Source: an uncultured Lachnospiraceae bacterium
GTDB lineage: Bacteria; Bacillota; Clostridia; Lachnospirales; Lachnospiraceae
Length of the DNA: 12,186 nt
Reading direction: 5' to 3'
Assembly (NCBI GenBank): GCA_947174985.1
Contig: CAMWLB010000061.1
Location: 1 to 12,186 of the forward strand
Positions 7,014 to 12,186 of the stretch are shown one piece after another (position 1 is the first letter of the stretch; every line of letters starts with the position of its first letter). The notes under the pieces are model-generated. The model was not told the origin of the DNA and did not search any database. It saw only the letters and a program-made list of their open reading frames with translations. Made by a program: the position numbers and the translations under genes.

Positions 7014-9455
7014 ATGAAAAAGTGGAAGAGGGTATTAGCCCTGCTGCTGGTGGCAGTCACGGCAATCGGTCTTGCCGGCTGCGGCGGCAGCAAGAATAAT
7101 GTGAACGCTAACGAGGAAGCCAAAAAGTTTGTGTATCGGCTGAAGGATATCGATACGGGTTCACTTTTTGACAATGCGAATGTACAAAGTGTGCTTTACA
7201 CCAATGGCAGAATTTATGCCCTGACAGGAGAGAGCTATTGGGATGAGATGACGGGCTGGGTCATCAACCTTGTGTCCATGAATGAGGACGGCAGTGACGT
7301 GCGGACCACAGAGATTATGAGCACCCTGCGCGAAAACCCGGACTGGATGCCTGAGGAGTGGAAGGAGCCGGATGAAGGCTATATGGGTGAAGAAAATGGC
7401 GCTCCGGAGCCAAACGAGGAACCGGAGACGGATGATGAGGCAGAGATGCCTGTGGATGAAGTGGAACCGGAGACGGAGCCCGAAACGCAGGTATATAGTG
7501 ATACCTATATCAGTACGACCCAGTTGACGGAAAACAATGTCTATCTGGTTGTAGAGAGCAATTCTTATTCCATCGATGCGATGGGTAATTATATGCCGGG
7601 AGAAAGTACGCTTGTTATGCATATCTATGATTTAAATGGTGAAAAGCAGGGCGAGCTGATGTTAAACGACGACCCGGACACGTATATGTGGGTGCGCAGT
7701 ATATGTGCGGACCGGAACGGCAATGTGGCGATTTCTCTTGATGAAGAGGTGTGGATATGTGATGTGACGGGAAAAGTTCTCTCCAAAATACCCGTTGACA
7801 CACAGTCATTCTATATGGAGACTGCTCTTATCGACAAAGAAGGATATTTGGATTTAATCTGTTACAATAATGAGTGGACGAAAATTACCGCTAAAAGATA
7901 CAACATGCAGACAGGTGCATCGGTGGGTGATATTGAACTGCCGGGCAGTCTGACTAATTTTGGTTTGCAGCCGGGCAGAAACTGGGACTTTTTTATGACC
8001 AATTCAAACGGTGTGTTTGGCTACAATATAGGCGATGAAGAAGCTACCCAGATTTTAAGTTATATCAATTCTGACATTGATAATTCCACAATCCGCTCGA
8101 TTTATGAGATGGAGGAAGGAAAGATAGCTGTTACCTACCGTGATGACGATTGGAACATGCATATGGCGGTGGGCACCTATGTACCGCCTGAGGAGATTCC
8201 GGACAAACAGGCGATTATGATTGCCTGCTCCTATTTGAGCTGGAATATGCGCAGGAGAGTGGTTGCTTTCAACAAAGAAAGCGAGCTGTACCGCATCGTG
8301 GTAAACGATTATTCTATCTACAATACGCAGGAGGATTACACCGCGGGTGTGACCAAGCTCAACAATGATATTATATCGGGGCAGGTTCCGGATATTCTGG
8401 TGTTGAACAGTGATATGCCTGTTAATTCTTATATTGCGAAGGGCTTGTTTGCGGATATCGGAAAGATGATAGAGGCGGATGAGGAGCTGAACCTGGAAGA
8501 TTATATGACAAACGTGTTCGATGCGTATTCCGTGAACGGTAAGCTATACAGTATCATTCCGGCATTTAATATAGCCACTGTCATGGCAAAAACGGCTGAT
8601 GTAGGCGAGACTCCGGGCTGGACGATGGCGGATTTGAAGGATTTGATGGCAGCGAGGCCTGAGTCAAGTGCGTTTGGAATGTCTACGACGAGAAGTGAAG
8701 TCCTGTGGCAGATAATGCGTTATTCCGGTTCCCGCTTTGTGGACGGAGAGAGTGGAAAATGTCATTTTGACACGCAGGAGTTTATCGACATGCTGGAGTT
8801 TGTGGCGCAGTTCCCCGAGGAGTTTGACTGGGACAATGAGGGTGAGGACTTCTGGCAGGATTACGATACGCAGTACAGAAGCGGCAAAACGCTTTTAATG
8901 CCTGTAACTATCAGCGATTTTAGCAGTTACCTTTACTGGGCGCATGGACAGTTTGGCGAGCCGGTGACGCTGATTGGTTTTCCGGCAGAGGAAGGAATCG
9001 GTGCAGTAATCAATGCGGAAGACCAGTATGTGATTTCAGCCAAATCCGCGAATAAGGAAGGCGCATGGGAGTTCCTTCGTTATTATCTGACAGAAGAGTA
9101 TCAGAAGAGTGAAGAGATGTATGGAATGCCGGTTCTCAGAGAAGCTGTCTTAGAGAAGCTGGAAAGGGCAAAGGAGAGACCTTACTGGGAGAATGAAGAC
9201 GGAACAAAAGAGTATTACGACATGACTTACTGGATTGGAGATGAGAGGATTATCATAGACCCGCTTTCCGATAAAGAGGCTGATGACCTGCTTTCCTATA
9301 TTGAATCTGTCAACATGTCGAATTACTATGATGAAAGCCTCTCCAACATTATCTCAGAGGAGGCGGATGCCTTCTTTAAAGGGGATAAGACGGCGGAAGA
9401 GGTTGCAAAAATTATCCAGAGCCGTGCGCAGGTTTACATCAACGAGAGCAGATAG
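7014..9455 (+). CDS. Extracellular solute-binding lipoprotein with beta-propeller-like N-terminal half
   Basis: Second large binding lipoprotein of the operon, 813 residues. The signal peptide MKKWKRVLALLLVAVTA ends in the lipobox LAGC with Cys23 as lipidation site. Residues about 36-395 carry strand-turn units such as CADRNGNVAISLDEEVWICD and IDKEGYLDLICYN, suggesting a beta-propeller-like fold. This part is interrupted at about 112-162 by an acidic, Pro-rich stretch. From about residue 400 the solute-binding domain follows, with VVAFNKESELYRIVV, NNDIISGQVPDILVL, YSVNGKLYSIIPAFN, ETPGWTMADL, KSANKEGAWEFLRYYL and a C-terminus ending IIQSRAQVYINESR. The last two elements and GWTMAD are shared with the first lipoprotein at 3-2348, so the two are paralogues, though clearly diverged. 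It may bind a different ligand for the same permeases, or serve the adaptor and MacB-core-like pair next to it. The 3' end overlaps the convergent metallopeptidase gene by 22 bases. Confidence 0.9.
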   Translation: MKKWKRVLALLLVAVTAIGLAGCGGSKNNVNANEEAKKFVYRLKDIDTGSLFDNANVQSVLYTNGRIYALTGESYWDEMTGWVINLVSMNEDGSDVRTTEIMSTLRENPDWMPEEWKEPDEGYMGEENGAPEPNEEPETDDEAEMPVDEVEPETEPETQVYSDTYISTTQLTENNVYLVVESNSYSIDAMGNYMPGESTLVMHIYDLNGEKQGELMLNDDPDTYMWVRSICADRNGNVAISLDEEVWICDVTGKVLSKIPVDTQSFYMETALIDKEGYLDLICYNNEWTKITAKRYNMQTGASVGDIELPGSLTNFGLQPGRNWDFFMTNSNGVFGYNIGDEEATQILSYINSDIDNSTIRSIYEMEEGKIAVTYRDDDWNMHMAVGTYVPPEEIPDKQAIMIACSYLSWNMRRRVVAFNKESELYRIVVNDYSIYNTQEDYTAGVTKLNNDIISGQVPDILVLNSDMPVNSYIAKGLFADIGKMIEADEELNLEDYMTNVFDAYSVNGKLYSIIPAFNIATVMAKTADVGETPGWTMADLKDLMAARPESSAFGMSTTRSEVLWQIMRYSGSRFVDGESGKCHFDTQEFIDMLEFVAQFPEEFDWDNEGEDFWQDYDTQYRSGKTLLMPVTISDFSSYLYWAHGQFGEPVTLIGFPAEEGIGAVINAEDQYVISAKSANKEGAWEFLRYYLTEEYQKSEEMYGMPVLREAVLEKLERAKERPYWENEDGTKEYYDMTYWIGDERIIIDPLSDKEADDLLSYIESVNMSNYYDESLSNIISEEADAFFKGDKTAEEVAKIIQSRAQVYINESR
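7369..7494 (+). other. Acidic Pro/Glu-rich insert coding segment in the second lipoprotein
   Basis: Within the propeller-like half, about 40 codons encode almost only Glu, Asp, Pro, Asn and Thr (for example APEPNEEPETDDEAE, then VEPETEPETQ). Imperfect repeats of GAxCCGGAGACGGA-type units are visible in the DNA. It is probably a disordered, strongly negative surface loop. The first lipoprotein has no similar segment. Confidence 0.65.
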
Positions 9456-10075
9456 TGAGCTTCGGTCAGTTCATGGCCGTGCTCGCGAAGCCAGAGCCTG
9501 TGAACAGCGTAGTCGGGCATAATGCCTGCAACCTTTTTCCAGAAGGCGTCGGAGTGGTTCATATGCGTTAAATGGCAAAGCTCGTGGACAATGACATAGT
9601 CAATGACCGCGGGCGGCGCCATCATAAGACGGTAATTAAAAGACAGAGTACCCGTTTGGGAGCAGCTTCCCCAACGGGTTTTCTGATTTCTGATGGAAAT
9701 TTTGGTATAAAAGCCGCCCGTCAGCCTCTGCAGTTCGGCGCAGCGCCTTGGAAAATAAGCTTTCGCGGCATTCAGAAAGCGTTTTTTCAGGATTTCAGCC
9801 TGCTTCTGTTCGGCAGGGGAGAGTGCCTGCTCTGCATTGTCCGCAAGGCGGGAGAGCAGTTTTTCATGGTTTATGCGTATCCATTCCCGCTTTTCTTCAA
9901 TAAAGCGCTGTGCGGTGCCCAGACTTGTATAAAAGGGGACGCGCACATGTACCGTGGCGTCCTCCTTTATTTGGATGCTGATGCTTTTTCTGTGTGAAAA
10001 ATGGATTGTGCAGGGGAGCATGCAGCCCTCGTCTGCAAAATACAGATTGTAAATACTGTCTTTTTTCTCTTTCAT
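9434..10075 (-). CDS. YgjP-like zinc metallopeptidase (WLM/DUF45 family)
   Basis: Predicted cytosolic zinc metallopeptidase of 213 residues; no signal peptide. The zinc site is HELCH at residues 164-168, with a third ligand probably His174 in HMNHSDAFW. The conserved QKTRWGSCSQTGTLSFNYRL block at 131-150 identifies the YgjP-like family. The N-terminal region (about 20-75) is beta-rich and ends in the charged segment FIEEKREWIRI common in the family. Its physiological substrate is not known. Translation begins 30 bases after the stop of the ABC exporter gene with a weak AAAGG site 7 bases before ATG, so it is probably cotranscribed with the exporter. Most of the family ends near the equivalent of LREHGHEL (residues 196-203); here about 10 residues follow, the last six or seven of them read antisense from the 3' end of the convergent lipoprotein gene. 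Confidence 0.92.
   Translation of the reverse strand: MKEKKDSIYNLYFADEGCMLPCTIHFSHRKSISIQIKEDATVHVRVPFYTSLGTAQRFIEEKREWIRINHEKLLSRLADNAEQALSPAEQKQAEILKKRFLNAAKAYFPRRCAELQRLTGGFYTKISIRNQKTRWGSCSQTGTLSFNYRLMMAPPAVIDYVIVHELCHLTHMNHSDAFWKKVAGIMPDYAVHRLWLREHGHELTEAHYLLSLM
9650..9682 (+). terminator. Candidate rho-independent terminator for the + strand operon, inside the antisense gene
   Basis: The arms ACCCGTTTGGGAG (9650-9662) and TTCCCCAACGGGT (9667-9679) pair at 12 of 13 positions, with one T/C mismatch and one G-T pair, around the loop CAGC. TTTT at 9679-9682 follows, then CTGATTT. The orientation fits transcripts coming from the lipoprotein gene that ends at 9455. The same bases encode the conserved RWGSCS region of the metallopeptidase on the other strand, so the pairing could be coincidental. 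The T-tract is short. Confidence 0.4.
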
Positions 10076-10105
10076 GGAAAAGCCTTTCTTTTTACAAACG
10101 CTTCT

Positions 10106-11884
10106 TTAGATGGCAAACTGCGCCATATATAGGTCGTAGTAAGCGCCCTTCTTTGCAATCAGTTCAGCCGCAGTTCCCTGCTCTAAGATACCGCCCTTGT
10201 CAATGACGAAAATACGGTCCGCCTTTTGAATGGTGGAGAGGCGGTGCGCAATGACGAAAGAGGTTCTGCCGGCAAGCAGGGTTTCAATGCCTTTCTGCAC
10301 CAGAAGCTCCGTCTGCGTGTCAATGCTCGAGGTTGCCTCGTCCAGTATCAGGATGCGGGGCATGGAGACAAAGGTGCGCGCAAAGGCGAGAAGCTGTTTC
10401 TGTCCGATGGAGAGCCCGCCGCCGCGCTCGGTGAGAACGGTGTCATAGCCCTTTTCCAGCTTGGAGATAAAGCCGTGGGCGCCCACTGCCTTTGCAGCAG
10501 CCACAATCTCCTCGTCCGTGGCATCGAGCCTGCCGTACCGGATATTTTCCTTGACGGTGCCGGAAAAGAGGAAATTGTCCTGTGTCATAATGCCCATATT
10601 GCTGCGCAGACTTTCCAGCGTTACGTCACGCACATCAGTCCCGTCAATCCGCACATGCCCGTCTGTCACATCGTAGAAACGGCTGATCAGGTTGACGATT
10701 GTGGTCTTGCCCGCGCCGGTGGGGCCCACAAGCGCAATGGTTTCGCCGGGTGTGATGTGGAAGCTTACATGTTCAAGCACCTTGATATCCGGTGCGTCTG
10801 TGTAGGCAAAGGTAACGTCCTCAAAGGAAACCCCGCCGGTGATGTCAGAGAGCGTTTCCGCCGCCTCTTTGTCTGTGATGGCGGGAGGGGTGTCCAGCAC
10901 CTCAAAAACACGGTCCGCGGCAGCAATGTTGGTGATAATCTGATTGTAAAAGCTGCTCAGGTTGGCAATCGGGTTCCAGAACATATTAATATAGTAGCCG
11001 AAGGCAATCAGCAGGCCCGCTGATACGTTATCGATGCCAAGCACCACAATGCCGATGTAGTAGAGCGCAATCGTACTCACACCCCAGCAGATATCGATAA
11101 GGGGACCGAAAGCATCGTTTAGGCGGACGGCGCTTTTAAATGCGTTAAAATGCTCTGCAACCAGCTCGTGGAAGGTCTTCTTTGTCTCATCCTCGGCAGT
11201 AAAGCTCTGGATAATGCGGATGCCGGAGATATCCTCATGGATAAAAGCGTTGAGATTGGAGGATTTTTTCCGGAAAGCGCGCCAGCGCTTGTGGGAAAAG
11301 GTAGTGATTAAGGTAAGGCCGATAATCAGCACCGGAAGCGTGGAAAGGCTTGCCAGCGCCAAAAGCGGGCTTTTCACCACCATAATCACCACAACGGCGC
11401 ATATGGTAATAAAGTCGGGTATCAGCGTGGTAACACTGTTGTTCAGCACTTCCTTTAAGGAATTGATATCTCCGATGATGCGGGAGAGTATCTTGCCGGT
11501 AGGCCGGCTGTCAAAAAAGTGAAAGTCGAGGGTCTGGATATGGGTGTAAAGCTCCTGCCGTATGGTGAGCAGCACACTGTTGCAGACCTTTGCCATAACG
11601 TACATACGCAGTTTTACCAGCGCTATCATGACGACATTCAAAACCACAGCAAAGAGAATGAGGAAGACCAGCCCCCTGTAATTGCCCTTTGCAATATAGT
11701 CATCGATGGCGGATTCTATGATAAGCGGATTGATAAGGGAAACCAGCACACAGTATGCCATGATGAAGAGAACACCGATAATTTCTTTTTTATAATGAAG
11801 AAGATAGGAGAAGAGCCGAAGCAGTGTCTGCAGTTTACCGGTCTCCACTGTCTTCTCATCGTCTTTAAATGAGTTGATGGGCAT
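10106..11884 (-). CDS. Heterodimeric ABC exporter subunit, catalytic half (MdlB-type permease/ATPase)
   Basis: Half-transporter of 592 residues in the cell membrane, a fused permease and ATPase. The permease region (about 30-320) has six hydrophobic segments, with the family motif FHFFDSRPTGKILSRI at 121-136. The ATPase region has Walker A GPTGAGKTT (387-395), Q-loop Gln435, signature LSIGQ (491-495), Walker B ILILD with catalytic Glu516, and H-loop His547. The signature has Ile in place of the first Gly of LSGGQ. Together with the Asp in the partner's Walker B, this matches heterodimers with one working and one degenerate ATP site (TM287/288, BmrCD, LmrCD). The gene starts 3 bases after the partner's stop. 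Relatives export drugs, lipids or peptides; the cargo here cannot be told. No accessory gene points to a bacteriocin or a specific substrate. Confidence 0.95.
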   Translation of the reverse strand: MPINSFKDDEKTVETGKLQTLLRLFSYLLHYKKEIIGVLFIMAYCVLVSLINPLIIESAIDDYIAKGNYRGLVFLILFAVVLNVVMIALVKLRMYVMAKVCNSVLLTIRQELYTHIQTLDFHFFDSRPTGKILSRIIGDINSLKEVLNNSVTTLIPDFITICAVVVIMVVKSPLLALASLSTLPVLIIGLTLITTFSHKRWRAFRKKSSNLNAFIHEDISGIRIIQSFTAEDETKKTFHELVAEHFNAFKSAVRLNDAFGPLIDICWGVSTIALYYIGIVVLGIDNVSAGLLIAFGYYINMFWNPIANLSSFYNQIITNIAAADRVFEVLDTPPAITDKEAAETLSDITGGVSFEDVTFAYTDAPDIKVLEHVSFHITPGETIALVGPTGAGKTTIVNLISRFYDVTDGHVRIDGTDVRDVTLESLRSNMGIMTQDNFLFSGTVKENIRYGRLDATDEEIVAAAKAVGAHGFISKLEKGYDTVLTERGGGLSIGQKQLLAFARTFVSMPRILILDEATSSIDTQTELLVQKGIETLLAGRTSFVIAHRLSTIQKADRIFVIDKGGILEQGTAAELIAKKGAYYDLYMAQFAI

Positions 11885-11887
11885 GGA

Positions 11888-12186
11888 TTACGCCTCCTTT
11901 TCCATTAAAAATTCGCCGTACTGCGCCATGTAGGTCTCGTAGTACAAGCCGCGCTGTTTTAAGAGTTCTTCGTGTGTGCCGCGTTCCGCAATATGCCCGT
12001 CTTTAAGAAAAATGATTTCGTTGGCATGGCGGACAGCGCTGATGCGGTGGGCGATGATAATTTTGGTCGTGTCCTTCAGTTCCTTCAGGGTTTTGAAGAT
12101 TTCATGCTCCGTCTCCATATCGAGTGCGGAGGTGGAATCGTCCAAAACCAGGATTGGCGCTTTTTTGGACAACGCCCTTGCAATGC
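11888..12186 (-). CDS. Heterodimeric ABC exporter subunit, degenerate half (MdlA-type), C-terminal fragment
   Basis: Only the last 98 codons of this gene lie in the window; the start and the permease region are beyond the right edge, and the frame is open to the edge. The visible part begins after the signature motif (IARALSKKAP), followed by Walker B ILVLD and Asp in place of the catalytic Glu (LVLDDSTSALD), then the D-loop, H-loop IIIAHRISAV, and a family-typical end GLYYETYMAQYGEFL that parallels AYYDLYMAQF in the partner. The Asp marks it as the non-catalytic half of the pair. The gene is cut by the window, not broken. Its last codons also hold the ribosome binding site of the partner gene. 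Confidence 0.93.
   Translation of the reverse strand, partial: IARALSKKAPILVLDDSTSALDMETEHEIFKTLKELKDTTKIIIAHRISAVRHANEIIFLKDGHIAERGTHEELLKQRGLYYETYMAQYGEFLMEKEA
11893..11899 (-). promoter_or_regulatory. Ribosome binding site of the second exporter subunit, inside the upstream coding region
   Basis: AAGGAGG on the minus strand lies 8 bases before the ATG at 11884 and within the last codons of the partner gene (Glu-Lys-Glu-Ala end). This placement supports coupled synthesis of the two half-transporters. Confidence 0.75.

Noticed and set aside
9459..9491. Inverted repeat GCTTCG ... CGAAGC as the operon terminator
   Set aside because: The stem has only 6 base pairs, the loop is about 21 bases, and no T-tract follows.
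10226..11023. 265-codon open frame on the + strand antisense to the ABC exporter
   Set aside because: It is opposite to well-conserved Walker A, Q-loop and signature codons, has no recognisable domain, and fits a GC-bias shadow frame.
12170..12172. TTG at 12172 as start of a short ATPase-like protein
   Set aside because: The frame continues to the edge with IARAL, the residues expected after the signature motif. This is the tail of a full half-transporter.

Overview
The window looks like a chromosomal segment of a Gram-positive anaerobe of the Bacillota, most likely a clostridial gut-type bacterium (Lachnospiraceae-like). The reasons are AGGAGG-type ribosome binding sites, lipoprotein signal peptides on the solute-binding proteins, moderate GC, and the mix of sugar-type ABC importer genes without a local ATPase plus a heterodimeric ABC exporter. 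The assignment to family is inference. No RNA gene, CRISPR array, insertion sequence or phage gene is visible, and there is no gene-free stretch longer than about 40 bases.

Left block (1 to 9455, + strand): six tightly packed genes that look like one operon, entered after its promoter. The order is: a large lipoprotein with a beta-propeller-like front half and a family-1 solute-binding back half (signal peptide cut by the window edge); two MalF/MalG-type permeases, joined by an ATGA overlap; a HlyD/MacA-type adaptor with a long coiled coil; a two-pass membrane protein whose extracellular part resembles the MacB periplasmic core but which has no FtsX-type permease region and no ATPase; and a second large lipoprotein paralogous to the first. 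Gaps are 13 to 37 bases. The locus mixes an importer architecture (binding proteins plus permeases) with parts normally found in MacAB/YknXYZ-type export or mechanotransmission complexes, and it has no nucleotide-binding subunit in view for either half. This is the most unusual thing in the window.

Right block (12186 down to 9434, - strand): the 3' end of one half of a heterodimeric type IV ABC exporter, the complete other half (592 aa), and a YgjP-like zinc metallopeptidase. Gaps are 3 and 30 bases, so this is probably one transcript. The two exporter halves show the asymmetry of TM287/288-like transporters: the truncated subunit has Asp where the catalytic Glu should be, and the complete subunit has the Glu but an altered signature motif (LSIGQ).

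The two blocks are convergent and their last genes overlap by 22 bases at the 3' ends. The only good terminator-like hairpin for the left operon lies about 200 bases inside the metallopeptidase gene, on the opposite strand, over the codons of its conserved RWGSCS motif.
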